DNA from: Phlegmacium glaucopus
Taxonomy: Eukaryota; Basidiomycota; Agaricomycetes; Agaricales; Cortinariaceae
Reading direction: 5' to 3'
Assembly: GCA_015039465.1 (NCBI GenBank)
Contig: MU130558.1
Location: forward strand, 163,700 to 227,699
DNA: 64,000 nt
Each line of letters begins with the position of its first letter. The first letter of the stretch is position 1. A program made the position numbers and the translations under genes. The notes under the pieces were generated by a model, which worked only from the letters and a program-made list of their open reading frames with translations, was not told the DNA's origin and searched no databases. Shown here piece after piece: positions 44,127-54,627 of the stretch.

Positions 44127-45070
44127 ATGGCTTCCCCTCCTCCCCCCACACATTCTCTTTGACCCAGAGCTGCCAATATTAAGTGGTCCTATAAAAGCAC
44201 TTGTGGTGCCCCTGCTCTAAAATCAAGCCTGAAAAGGAGTTCTGGGACTGTTTCAACCAAACTAGTCAAGCCAAAAAAAGCCTCAAGACCAACTCACACT
44301 GGTGGTAATTTGGTTTACACTATCAAAGGCCCCAAGTTGCCTGTGGGAGCTGTAAGTGATTGTTATTCCTCTCTAATTTACTGCACTAAATAAATAATCA
44401 AGTGGTGCAGTGGTTGTAGAAATGGTGGAACAGTTGTCCTTTGCACAACTTGTGAGACTATTTCCATTTGCACAGACTGTATAGATTTCAAGGAGGATGA
44501 AGAATCTACCTTATTTGAATGCCCACCATGCTTCTTAAAGAAGGATAATAAAGCAATTTATGTGTGTATGTTTTATTGATAATATTTAAGTGCAATCCAG
44601 CCTTTCTCCTTTAAAGCTGTCTCCTCTACCAGAGAACACTGGCCAAAGATCCTCACCACCAAGTTGGTAATAATCTCCATCCACATGGAGGGCATGGACG
44701 ACACACCCTCTCTCCTTACCTACTACCACTTACATCCCTGGCTCCAAGGAAATCTTGTCCATATTGAGATGGACTTTAATTTTGATGATGGTCCTCACAA
44801 TGATTTCGAATCCCAGCTAGGTCTTATGCTTGATGCTTTTGAGACTGGTGACTTGCAAGAGTATGTTAATTTTATTCTTATCTTCCTAATACTAAAAAAT
44901 CTTCATTTAGATGCACACAATTTTTTGTCATGATAACTACACACTATGATCCAACAAGTGGGTATTTGCATATTGGGCCAAATAACATTGGTTCAGTTCC
45001 TGTTAATGAGGTCCTGTCTTTTGATTTTTTTTATTTACTCTAAATTTCTGAGTGTTATTCCAGATCTTGC
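44127..45070 (+). pseudogene. Cys-rich host-type gene, 5' part; 3' part is at 49508-50110
   Basis: ATG at 44127 (MASPPPPTHSL) meets an in-frame TGA, after which the frame continues AANIKWSYKSTCGAP. Exons then carry four CxxC pairs (WCSGC, CTTC, CTDC, CPPC), a likely zinc-binding domain, followed by VIISIHMEGMDDTPSLLTYY, DFNFDDGPHNDFESQLGLML and ITTHYDPTSGYLHIGPNN. The introns have good GT-AG borders. The last exon begins after TTATTCCAG (45060) and is cut after 7 bases by element X2. It continues in frame (LDVIFTVCFQTIL) on the minus strand at 50105, brought there by an inversion. The family is unnamed; PHD/ZZ-like zinc binding is a guess from cysteine spacing. Confidence 0.6.
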
Positions 45071-45178
45071 TGTTAAGTTTAAGGCAAGGGGTCACATTGG
45101 AGTAACACCGGATTGGATGGAACAGAACCAGAACAAGTAATGGAAAGGACTTTGGCCTCAGCGTATGTGCTGTGCCAC
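45071..45178 (-). mobile_element. Element X copy 2, small part
   Basis: The complement of this segment matches the 3' 110 bp of X1 (GCACAGCACACACGCTGAGG to TTAAACTTAACA). The rest of X2 is at 50111-50586. The outer flank is CTTGC, against CCAAG (complement CTTGG) at 50106-50110, a near-perfect 5-bp duplication across the inversion. Confidence 0.8.
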
Positions 45179-45591
45179 TGTTAGGGGACACCCGACTTTA
45201 ACCCAAACCTCAACTCTAGAATCATACACCCCACCTTTCCGACGACCTCCGACCTTCCGTCCAACTCCGCTTCCGTCACTGGTTGACTCCGGAATTCCGT
45301 AGTTCCGCTCCGACTCCGGTCCTCCGATTCACTCCGTCTTTTATTTCTATTTTTCATATCGCACCACTTCTTATTTAATTAATTAATTATTATTGTATCA
45401 TTCCTTTATTTATTTTATATCTCCGTTATGTCCATATTAGTACTTAAACACCCCCAGCCTAGCAGGGATCCCCATCCTTTCCTCTTTGGATCCCCTGCTA
45501 GGTAAGTCACTTGTAGATATCTTTTCTGAAATATTATTAACTTTGGATCCCCTGCTAGCTTGACTAAGTCGGCGTTGCAGTTGCCCTAACA
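45179..45591. mobile_element. Solo LTR-like element, family Y, copy 1 (413 bp)
   Basis: Runs from TGTTAGGGGACACC to GGTTGCCCTAACA. Left flank gccac (45174-45178), right flank ccttg (45592-45596), which do not match each other but match the flanks of copy Y2. It inserted in element X2 before the inversion. Contains TCCGACTCCG-type words and twice GGATCCCCTGCTAG. Confidence 0.85.
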
Positions 45592-45922
45592 CCTTGGATT
45601 TAGCACTTGCACCACCACCATGAGACCTTGATGATGAGCTACCTGAGCAGAGTCCATGATTTGTTTCCATGCGTGCAGCCAAGAGGTTTGCATTGTTGAC
45701 CAGAGCGGTAAATCCAGCCAGACCCTTCAATGAAGAGCTCGACTTGGACTTACTAACCATTTTGGCCATTGCAGCCTGTTTGACGCGTGCTGGAGAGCTG
45801 AGATGGATCCTCTTAACTACTGGGTGGCTTGTGTCTGTGATAGAGTCGTCCTCAATGGAAGAGGAAGATGGGGAGGGACTAGCCTTCCTCTTGCCCTTCC
45901 CTTTAGAGGGACAGAGATGCAT
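45592..45922 (-). pseudogene. Ser/Lys-rich gene, 5' part; 3' part is at 50999-52040
   Basis: Minus-strand ATG at 45922 (MHLCPSKGKGKRKASPSPS), a basic, serine-rich, probably nuclear N-terminus, then VKQAAMAKMVSKSKSSSSL and LAGFTALVNNANLLAARMET. It is cut after ASAKSK by LTR Y1. The continuation AEKT is at 51004 on the plus strand, followed by a GT-AG intron. Joining restores frame through three exons. Confidence 0.6.
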
Positions 45923-46053
45923 AAGACTGGCAGATAGGGGGTGAAGACAGAGGTTTTTGTTATAAAGGAATGGTGGGGAAGGAATTTGATGCTAATCCTT
46001 GAGAGAATTCCCAGTTTATATACTATGGGAATCCAGGAAATAAAAAATATGGA

Positions 46054-48080
46054 TTAATGTGACAATGCCAGTACTGAGATACTATTCATCACAAAAAGTC
46101 CCTGTGCCCAAATTTCTGTTTGAGCCTTCCAGGTTTCACTTGGAAGCTCAATTGGAAATCTCTTTTTTTGTAAACCAATATTAATATCTTCCTGCTCATC
46201 AAATTCTCCACCTAATTCAGCCAGAGTCACACCATACCCATAAGGAAGGTCGCCACTGTCTGTTAACATCTCTAAACCCCACTCAAATAATGATATTCCT
46301 GCTTTATCAAATGGGCAAGGCCCAGAAGGGACAGGAACAGCATCATGTCAGATATTGGCATCAATCCCCTTCAGACAGAAGTTATTTTATGTCAATGACT
46401 TCACAAAAGACGGACCTCCATGTCAAAGTCATGATCTGGGTCAATTACCTCTCCAGACCCTGGTATATCTAGTTCCATGTTCACTTCACTTTCTTCGTAA
46501 TTGTCACTGCTGTATTCTTCCTGCTCCTCATCTGATCAATCAGGGTCTTCATCATCAACCTGTGGTTCTTGGTCTTCACCAAAATTGTAAAAACCATTGA
46601 CTTCTTCTGGTGTCAGACCTTTACATTTATTGTCATAGGTTCCATATTGTAATTCTCCCATAAATACAAGATCCTACAAAAGACAATTAAGTAAAGTATT
46701 TCAATTACTAAATAGCTTACATTTGGGGAATGTCCTCCTGCCACTCCAGGAAGTGGATGGGCATTCCATTCATCACAAAACTTTTGACAATCTTCATTAA
46801 TCAAGTTGAGGAATAAATGATGTAATAACCAGCGATGCTGAAGATTATTTCTCTGCAAAAGATGGCACCTCCCTAGTCGGGTAAAAAAAGCACACCACTG
46901 ACATACAAACACCTTCCAACCTCAACCCAAAGACGTTCAATTTGGGTATTGAACACTGATGGACCCCACATAAAGCTAGCACGATTGAGGCCATGAAGCA
47001 ATATCATCAGAATTGATACATCCTGGTTTTCACCTCCTCTATCACCATGCACTCTTGAAGGGACACTATGCTCCAATATTGCATCAATGAACATGTCAAG
47101 AACTGTTTCAGGTCTGTTATTTGGACTCACATGCAGTCCTGTGACCTATTCAGACATAATATTTTGAATAGAATCAAGTAGAGTACCATATATACAAACC
47201 TTATGTGAATATCCATCTGCTACCCCATGAATGACAATACCCCATGCGATAAGCTTGTGATGGCCATCAATATGCCATAAAGCATTTGGTCGAGGCACCT
47301 GGTATTGCCTCCGCTCCTTTTATTTTCCAACTTGTTGCCACATCCCTTGTCCTAGCCGATCAATGTGATTTATTGAGTCAATTACATGTTGCTGTTGAAT
47401 GCATAATAAATACACAGCACATAGATGTCCAATGATGTAAGAGCATCCTGCAACAGGGTTTTCTTGATGGTACTCCTGAATCAAGTTATCAAGATCGTTA
47501 TCACTGATCTTGTCAAACTGTGAATCTATACCTGCCTCGTTCTTACAGGCTTGGAGAGTTTTTTGATCAATACCCAGAATGCTTGCAAGAACTGTTGTAG
47601 AAATCTGTCTTCCCTTTTGAAAAGTGTCATGAAGAAGCTTGGGATCAATGTTCTTCCTAGGTTGGCCTCATTTTCCTGTGTGTCTTATATGAATGGGTTG
47701 TGGAATAGTAACATTAGTAGCCAGTCTGAACACCTGAATTTTAAATTAATTTCAGCCATGATGCTTTCTACGTACTCTTCTTTTGCTGATATCCATCTCC
47801 CATCAATCAGAGCCAGGAGTGCAGTGAATTCAGTAGCAACATTTTCAATCCATTCCAAGGGTATGGACTCAGACTCCACTGTTTCTGTCAACAAAAAGAG
47901 AAGAGGGTAGGCATCCACAATGATTGCCTGTCCATATTGTTGGAGGCAATGAGCTTCTATGCTTCCTGAGTTGATGTAAGAAGACCCAGTATGGTAAATT
48001 TGGTGTAGTTTCTGGTATGTGGTTCGCACCGCAATAGACCAGGGACTTTGAGAATGTGGGAGAGGGGAGAGGGGCATGTG
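46054..48080 (-). pseudogene. Integrase-core (DDE) domain protein of fungal type, decayed
   Basis: Minus-strand order of blocks: PLEWIENVATEFTALLALID (near 47850), RPRKNIDPKLLHDTF, VLASILGIDQKTLQACKNE, YIIGHLCAVYLL, then PNALWHIDGHHKLIAWGIV, VTGLHVSPNNRPETVLDMF, VPSRVHGDRGGENQDVSIL, GPSVFNTQIERLWVEVG. The likely catalytic acids are D in WHIDGHH, D in HGDRGG and E in QIERLW. A one-base shift follows near 46912, then FFTRLGRCHLLQ, INEDCQKFCDEWNAHPLPG, DLVFMGELQYGTYDNKCKG, an acidic stretch with an in-frame TGA, and a tail ending SISVLALSH. Short introns are visible, for example before VTGLHV. This family is widespread in agaricomycetes. It lies wholly inside the inverted segment. Confidence 0.75.
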
Positions 48081-48229
48081 TGTGATATGCTTTTGAGCAT
48101 GTATTATCAGATGTATATATTGTGCTTTCTGTCATTCTGAGAAAAGGAACTGCTTCTGTGTTCCCTTGATCACATGGTTGATTTCCCCTCTATCAGTCAA
48201 TGCCCTCAATATTTTCACCTAGACTTTGA

Positions 48230-49149
48230 CCGAGAAGTCTAGGCAGTCATCTTTTCCGTAAGTGCTATCAGTGACTCTGGATCAATATTAAGTCTTGTCA
48301 AGGTTGATGCAACCCGGTTGACGGCCCACTCCAAGTTCCTCCATGACATGCTTTTTGATGGTGATGGCATTCTTGGCACTGCAACAGAAGGCACTATCAA
48401 CAACCCAATTATAGTTCAAGGGTGCACAGTCAAAAGATTTGCCAATTTCTAGGATGGTTAAACCACAAGTGCATTGGCCATCTTCTTCAAGTTACAATTA
48501 CTCTCAGCTAATATAATCTGTATTCTGACAAGTAGTGCATGGGCACCACTTCAGGCTTCACATGCCTGTTAACTTGTCGACATTCTCCATGTCTCACACA
48601 TGTGGGACATACAACCAGGAATCAATTTTGCGACCCAGCAACTTCTTAAGTTTGATCTCCATCCAGCTCACCATCTTTCCCTTGCCCACCAATATAATCT
48701 CCTTGACTGGATCCCTTCTCCTGTTCAATCCCTTCTTGCTTCACCCCTTGAGCGATACACCAAAGATAGTAAGGACAACTTGGACTTTGAGCTCTATATG
48801 ATTATTGCAACTGCCAAGGAATCCATTTCTATAGAACAGAAGCATCTTGGAAACCACCCCCTTTCCCACAAAACTTCAATACTGACCCTTTTTGTGCTCA
48901 ACATGAGATGTGCAAAAAGGTTTGGACAGAGAAATGGTTCTTCACTATTGTACATTGCATCCACCACCCAACTGCTCCTCTCCCCCTGTCTTTGGTTCCT
49001 AAGGTGCTGGAGAAAATTGATCATTGAGGAATGAATCTGGAGTGCAAGTGTTCCATTCTCACCTGGCTTCAACACTCCTGTGCTCAAGTTCAGAAGGAGG
49101 AGAATTTAACTCAGGAGATGATCATGGCAGTTCAAAATTTGTTCACATA
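48230..49149 (+). pseudogene. BTB/POZ-like domain protein, decayed
   Basis: The plus-strand frame near 48291 reads SLVKVDATRLTAHSKFLHDM, then LGTATEGTINNPIIVQGCTV and KRFANF before a stop, the layout of an agaricomycete BTB domain (fixed Arg/His start, then a peptide preceding a VxxF motif). After frameshifts come LLKFDLHPAHHLSLAHQYNL, SPVQSLLASPLERYTKDSKD, LDFELYMIIATAKESISIEQ, FCAQHEMCKKVWTEKWFFT, then an in-frame TGA and CKCSILTWLQHSCAQVQKEE to a stop at 49149. At least two stops and two shifts make it a pseudogene. Confidence 0.7.
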
Positions 49150-49507
49150 GTCTAGTACAATCTTTTTGCTAAAGATTCCAGTTCAAAATACCACTAGTAC
49201 TTGCTGTCTTCTCATACAAACATAAGGATCATCGAGTACATCATGACATCACTCTGAGGTGCTTAGATTTACGAGCAGTTCTTTGGACAGTTGAATGTCC
49301 AGATGTAAGCACAGAACAAATACAAAGGTCAAAGACAGGTATTTACAAGAGGTTCTTTGGACAGTTGAATGTCCAGATGTAAGCAAAAAAAAAACATACC
49401 AAGGTTGAGCATTACAAGGTTATAGAAAGGAGAAAAGTAAACTAAGTTTCATCCATCAAGTGGATTGTTTCCTTTACTAAGTGGGTCTCAGGCAAAGCTA
49501 TCCAAGA

Positions 49508-50110
49508 ACCTCACTCATCCCCCTTTGGAGCAGGTGGATGAACACATACCCACCTAGGTGGTAAATCATACAAGGTTTGGTGCATGCATACTGAACATCG
49601 GAGGAGGACCTTTGAATTGTTGGAACTTGGCTTAGGCACTCTGGTTTTTAGTTGCTTACAACTAGGGCACTGGTTGTTGATCCCAAACCCCAATGGATGT
49701 GCACCTGGGTGTGTCCATCTGAATGTGGTAGTGTTGCCATGCTGAAACTGGACAATATCGGTGTGGGCCCCTATGTTTTGGTGATCACGAAGGATGTTTT
49801 CAAGTTTAGGTCAGTCAAAAATAAAGTGAGAAAGGGCTAGACCCATGATGAGTCCATGTGTGGCAGTGGGCTGAAAGTCAGCCTGTGAAAAACATAAGAT
49901 TTTTTGGAACAGTCCACTATGAGTAGAAGAAGAACATTAGACAATTACTATTATCATGATTTAGGAACACACCAATCAGCAAAATCTTGTATAGCAGTCC
50001 TTGAAGCATCATAGCTTGAAAGTGCACCACAGGAAAGAAGGCTGGGGATATTCTTGTTCAATCCTCTGTGTAAAATAGTTTGAAAGCAAACTGTGAAAAT
50101 TACATCCAAG
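49508..50110 (-). pseudogene. 3' part of the Cys-rich gene at 44127-45070, relocated by inversion
   Basis: Minus strand from 50105: ILDVIFTVCFQTILHRGLNK, NIPSLLSCGALSSYDASRTA, IQDFAD, then an intron GTGTGT...CATAG. Next come ADFQPTATHGLIMGLALSHF, VQFQHGNTTTFRWTHPGAHP, FGINNQCPSCKQLKTRVP and CSVCMHQTLYDLPPRWVCV, ending HPPAPKGDE. Two more CxxC pairs (CPSC, CSVC) are seen. The frame fits the exon cut at 45070. Confidence 0.6.
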
Positions 50111-50586
50111 TGTTACATTCCATCACACGTTACTCCGGTCCGACTCTGTCAGAGTTGTTTCCGGTAGTCTGTACTCCGTTCCAGTACTTTCCCTTGTCTC
50201 TGACTCTATTCCTCCTATGTCCGACTCTGAGACTTCTCCGTATCATTCCGACTCTTCCAACGATATCCCAAGCCCATTACCACACCTTCATCATAACAAC
50301 TATTCCTTTGTCATCACTTTCCCACCATCAGTCAGCACACCAGCCATGGATTATTCACCCAAGAATGCAGGACCTTTTCCGGGAGCAGAACGCAGCTCAT
50401 TATATTTATACTTTATATTTCAGTTGCAATTCCTTTTATTATTTAAGTACTCGAACTTGTATGTTTTCCCTCAGTTCGAATATCATCTTAGTTTCCTCCT
50501 CTTGTTCATCCTCTAAGTCACTGAGGTCTTCCGACTTTCCATTCTCTTCTGGTTCCGAAATCAGGACATTGTAGGAGCTGGGTGGC
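50111..50586 (+). mobile_element. Element X copy 2, large part
   Basis: Starts TGTTACATTCCATCACACG and follows X1 (9332 on) with about 90% identity up to GGAGCTGGGTGGC. There LTR Y2 begins. The missing 3' end is at 45071-45178 on the opposite strand. Confidence 0.8.
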
Positions 50587-50998
50587 TGTTAGGGCAACTG
50601 CAACGCCGACTTAGTCAAGCTAGCAGGGGATCCAAAGTTAATAATATTTCAGAAAAGATATCTACAAGTGACTTACCTAGCAGGGGATCCAAAGAGGAAA
50701 GGATGGGGATCCCTGCTAGGCTGGGGGTGTTTAAGTACTAATATGGACATAACGGAGATATAAAATAAATAAAGGAATGATACAATAATAATTAATTAAT
50801 TAAATAAGAAGTGGTGCGATATGAAAAATAGAAATAAAAGACGGAGTGAATGGAGGACCGGAGTCGGAGCGGAACTACGGAATTCCGGAGTCAACCAGTG
50901 ACGGAAGCGGAGTTGGACGGAAGGTCGGAGGTTGTCGGAAAGGTGGGGTGTATGATTCTAGAGTTGAGGTTTGGGTTAAAGTCGGGTGTCCCCTAACA
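50587..50998. mobile_element. Solo LTR-like element, family Y, copy 2 (412 bp), inverted to Y1
   Basis: Runs from TGTTAGGGCAACTGC to GTCCCCTAACA. It is the reverse complement of Y1 with very few differences. Left flank gtggc (50582-50586) is the complement of Y1's left flank; right flank caagg (50999-51003) is the complement of Y1's right flank. Confidence 0.85.
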
Positions 50999-52040
50999 CA
51001 AGGCAGAAAAGACAGTATGACAATCAATTTCATTGTTGTGCTAAAATCTAACATGTTGTTTATTTCAGGAAGATGGGTTTAGTGTAGGAATGATTGTCTT
51101 TCTCGTTGTTGGCATCTTGGAGGTATGAGCTACATTTAATTACTTATATCATACATTCTGATGTTCTTGAATGATCCAGAATAGTGATGTGAGTCTGTCT
51201 GACTCTGCATCATTTTGCCCTGTGTATAGCCTTAGATCAGATGTTGACATATCTCCTGTGGCTCTCACTGGCATGAAGCAATCCAGCCTTTGTCTTATGA
51301 AAGACTCTGGATTTGACTTTCTTTCTTCTGACACCTACTCAATCATTGACAACAAGCTTCACATTCTCTTCCCTGACCTTTTTGACTGGATATGTGAATC
51401 TGAACCAGACAATGCAACCACTTCCTCTTGGCTCATTTGTATGAAGCCTCCATATTCACAAAGGTCCCTTGCTGTCTATTCAGATGACTGGTCTCTCCCA
51501 ACTGGTTTTGACATCATGACTGCCTGTAAGCTTGCCAAGAGTAAAGTAGGTGTCCAGAACCAGGTTCTTTACCTTGGTAAGCTCTTCTATTTAATTTGTT
51601 TGACGCTTTATATCAATACTTGCTACTTTTATTTTAGTCACTCGGGAACCTGTTCCCAGTCAAATCCTTAAGAAGTGGTGTCCAATTGTCCCCTTGCAAC
51701 AGATTTCTACTTCAAATAAAGACTCTGATGTTGAAGACATGAGCTCTGACGATGCTAAGGGTGAGACTTCTAGCCTGATATCAGGGTCCATTGTCTTTCC
51801 CAAGTATTCCACCACCACCTTCACAACTTCACTGGAATAGGAGTGAGGATGAGGTTGAGGAAGACATTATCAGTATTTCAACTGACAGTGTTTCTGGTAA
51901 GAAATTGATTTATACATTTAAATTAACAATTTAAATGATACAATCCTACTCTAGATGATGAACAGCCCGCACCAGTAGTCAATGCATCCACCCCTCCTTA
52001 TGTTAACACCATCCAAGACTACTTCAATTCATCAATGAAT
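50999..52040 (+). pseudogene. 3' part of the Ser/Lys-rich gene at 45592-45922
   Basis: From 51004 the frame continues AEKT, then an intron GTATGA...TTTCAG, EDGFSVGMIVFLVVGILE, an intron to GATCCAG (51180), and a long exon: NSDVSLSDSASFCPVYSLRS, MKQSSLCLMKDSGFDFLSSD, LHILFPDLFDWICESEPDNA, DWSLPTGFDIMTACKLAKSK. GTAAGC opens the next intron (51580), then TREPVPSQILKKWCPIVPLQ and an acidic, serine-rich tail with further introns to about 52040. There a foldback element begins. Family unknown; the acidic/Ser tail and basic N-terminus suggest a nuclear protein. Confidence 0.6.
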
Positions 52041-52369
52041 TTTGGTGATGAAGGAAATCCTTGGATTTCCTGATTACCCAATACTTTACGGTCCCCCACC
52101 CTTTCCAATTGGAATTCCTTGGAAACATTTGGAATCCTTGGAATCCTTGGAAGTCCTTGGAATTCCAAATAATTCCAATTGTTTCCAGGATGTTTCCAAG
52201 GAATTCCAAATGTTTCCAAGTAATTCCAATTGTTTCCAAGATTATTTCCAATTTCATTCCAACTGTGTCCAAGGAATTCCAAATGTTTCCAAGGAATTCC
52301 AAGGATTTCAATTGCCAACTTCCTAATCAAGTAATTAATCACCTGACTTGTAGCATATGACAAATAAAA

Positions 52370-52470
52370 GAATACCAGTAAGGAGGATTGAACCAAAGAC
52401 CTTGAGAAAGGTCATGTGACATAATTCCCACACTGCATCAGTGATCTACCAACTGCACCATCATTGCTTG
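52370..52470 (-). ncRNA. tRNA-like SINE head, inverted partner
   Basis: Minus-strand copy of the same box A / box B sequence in the left inner arm of the palindrome; essentially the same bases as at 53150-53235. Confidence 0.5.
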
Positions 52471-53149
52471 TATATATATAAAAACTAATGGTTATATATA
52501 CCCCTCCCACCTGACTAAATAATATATTCTGGCACTTGCTGAAGAGCTACTACCATGTATTATATACCAAAATGTTCAGAACAATGAGGGGAATCCATTG
52601 GTAATAAAATAGCGACGTGATACGCACTTTGATATGCAGTTATACGCAAAATACTGCAGAATATACAGTAAAATAATGCGCTCTATGCTTATAAATGCGC
52701 CGAACATGACGCACCCTACACCGATATAATCGTGCTAATAACAGCGTTCAGAATATATATAAATCACGTGCATGCGCCATGTCTGGTGCGTGTTTTTACA
52801 CATTTTATATGTTTTAATATTGAAAAAGGGCTTATATTCCCACGCTCATAGTATGGTTAGATTCCCTAGCAGTGTAGCTTTCTATCGGTATAAGGTGCGT
52901 CATGTTCGGCTCATTTATAAGCATAGAGCGCATTATTTTACTGTATATTCTGCAGTATTTCGCATATAACTGCATATCAAAGTGCGTATCACGTCGCTAT
53001 TTTATTACCAATGGATTCCCCTCATTGTTCTGAACATTTTGGTATATAATACATGGTAGTAGCTCTTCAGCAAGTGCCAGAATATATTATTTAGTCAGGT
53101 GGGAGGGGTATATATAACCATTAGTTTTTATATATATACAAGCAATGAT

Positions 53150-53235
53150 GGTGCAGTTGGTAGATCACTGATGCAGTGTGGGAATTATGTCACATGACCT
53201 TTCTCAAGGTCTTTGGTTCAATCCTCCTTACTGGT
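53150..53235 (+). ncRNA. tRNA-like SINE head (box A / box B)
   Basis: TGGTGCAGTTGG matches the pol III box A consensus and GGTTCAATCC matches box B. Between them GACCTTTCTCAAGGTC could form a long variable arm, as in class II tRNAs. The acceptor stem does not close, so it is not a functional tRNA. The complementary copy is at about 52370-52470 on the minus strand. Confidence 0.5.
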
Positions 53236-53249
53236 ATTCTTTTATTTGT

Positions 53250-53322
53250 ATTGTTTTTCAAGAATGTGACACAACAAATTCCGACTTTAGACCCAGGAGA
53301 GACCTTGCTTTACAGCAAGGTG
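53250..53322 (+). mobile_element. 73-bp micro-insertion with 14-bp target duplication
   Basis: ATTCTTTTATTTGT occurs at 53236-53249 and 53323-53336. The left arm of the palindrome has the site once and lacks the insert. The insert ends in a hairpin (ACCTTGCTTTACAGCAAGGT) also present at 27264-27283. Confidence 0.75.
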
Positions 53323-53743
53323 ATTCTTTTATTTGTCATATGCTACAAGTCAGGTGATTAATTACTTGATTAGGAAGTTGGCAATTGGAATCCTTGGAAT
53401 TCCTTGGAAACATTTGGAATCCTGGGAATTCCTTGGAATTCTAAAGGATTTCAATTGGAAAGATCCCTTGGTGATTCCAAGGAATTCCAAGGATTCCAAT
53501 TGGAAACTGGATTTCTACTGGAAAGCTTGGAATGGGATTGGAATATGATTGGAAAGAAATTCCGAGAATACATGACTTTACAGTGATTGGAAAGAAATTC
53601 CGAGAATACATGACTTTACAGTGAGACACAGTACTAAATTCTTCCAATTGGAATTCCAAGGAATTCCGAGGAATCCAAGAAATTCCAAGGGATTCCAAAG
53701 GATTCCAAGGAATTCCAATTGGAAAGGGTGGGGGACCATAAAG

Positions 53744-54499
53744 ACCTCTGATTACCACTGAAAGAGTCAGAAAGATGATCATAGCTTACATTCCTTCCAT
53801 ACACATCACCCACACATGTTATTCCAACTACAATACATTCTTTACAAAACCATATAATACAGTTGAAGCCTTATCAGTTTTGCAAAGTGCCTCAGAGTCA
53901 CAACACTGGATGAATTCGGATAGCAAGGGATATTCAAACCCCACCTAAAGTGCTGAGAATGGATCATTTATATAATCAAGGCAAACCGGCATTCCAAAAA
54001 AGGAAAGTACCAAAAAAATTGCGCATGAAACACAATAAATTTACGGGACTAATAAAAAAATTTTGCAGGCTGGAAAATATTTTCATGCAATGAATAAATT
54101 TCCAGGGAAGTGCCAAAAAAACCCTGGGGGACACCAAAATATTTGTGAGGTCAACATAAGAATATCTAGGGAAGCATAATAATATTCTGGGCTGGTATAT
54201 AAATGTTTGGGCACTCAAGTAAAAAATTTCGGCACACTTAAAATATATTCAGGGGACTCATAATATTATGGGGACTATAATATAAAATTGTGTGCAAATT
54301 TAAATATTTTTGGGGGATGAAATATATTTCTGGTGACAACACAATAAATGTGCAGAATATTTCCCCACTTGGACTGGCATAAGCACCATGCCAAAAGTCC
54401 ACAGATATACTAACATTGTATTCCCTGCTACCTTTCCCAGTAGGGGCCAGTACATGCCTTCATGACTCCCCTCCTGTCTTGCTGGATGCGCCAGGCAAG
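53744..54499. other. AT-rich spacer
   Basis: No gene. 53985-54310 is A/T rich with repeated AAATATT and GGGGAC words. Confidence 0.4.
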
Positions 54500-54625
54500 C
54501 ACCAGGACTTCTTAATGAGGCAAAGCAGCTGCAGGTCCAAGTTATGGACATAAGGAAGAAGCTGCTTGGTGCAGAACATCCAGACATCCTCATCAGCATG
54601 GCAAATATAGCAAACACATTATATA
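54500..54625 (+). pseudogene. TPR-repeat fragment
   Basis: Plus strand: NEAKQLQVQVMDIRKKLLGA then EHPDILISMANIANT, one unit of the same TPR type as at 30-31.5 kb. It ends at AAACACAT, where the hAT terminus starts. Confidence 0.7.
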
Positions 54626-54627
54626 GG

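Larger units (their letters stand above)
52084..53743. mobile_element. 1.66-kb palindromic element with GGAATTCC arms and tRNA-like heads
   Basis: The left end CTTTACGGTCCCCCACCC and the right end complement GGGTGGGGGACCATAAAG open an inverted repeat. Outer arms (52100-52330, 53380-53720) are arrays of TTGGAATTCCTTGGAA words. Inner arms (52330-52715, 52890-53380) are nearly perfect complements and each holds a tRNA-like SINE head. The loop is ~52716-52890. The right arm has a 73-bp insertion (53250) and a 38-bp tandem duplication (53548-53623). No frame of interest. Confidence 0.85.

Noticed and set aside
53150..53235. Possible functional tRNA gene
   Set aside because: Boxes A and B are present but the acceptor and anticodon stems do not close; it fits a SINE head better.
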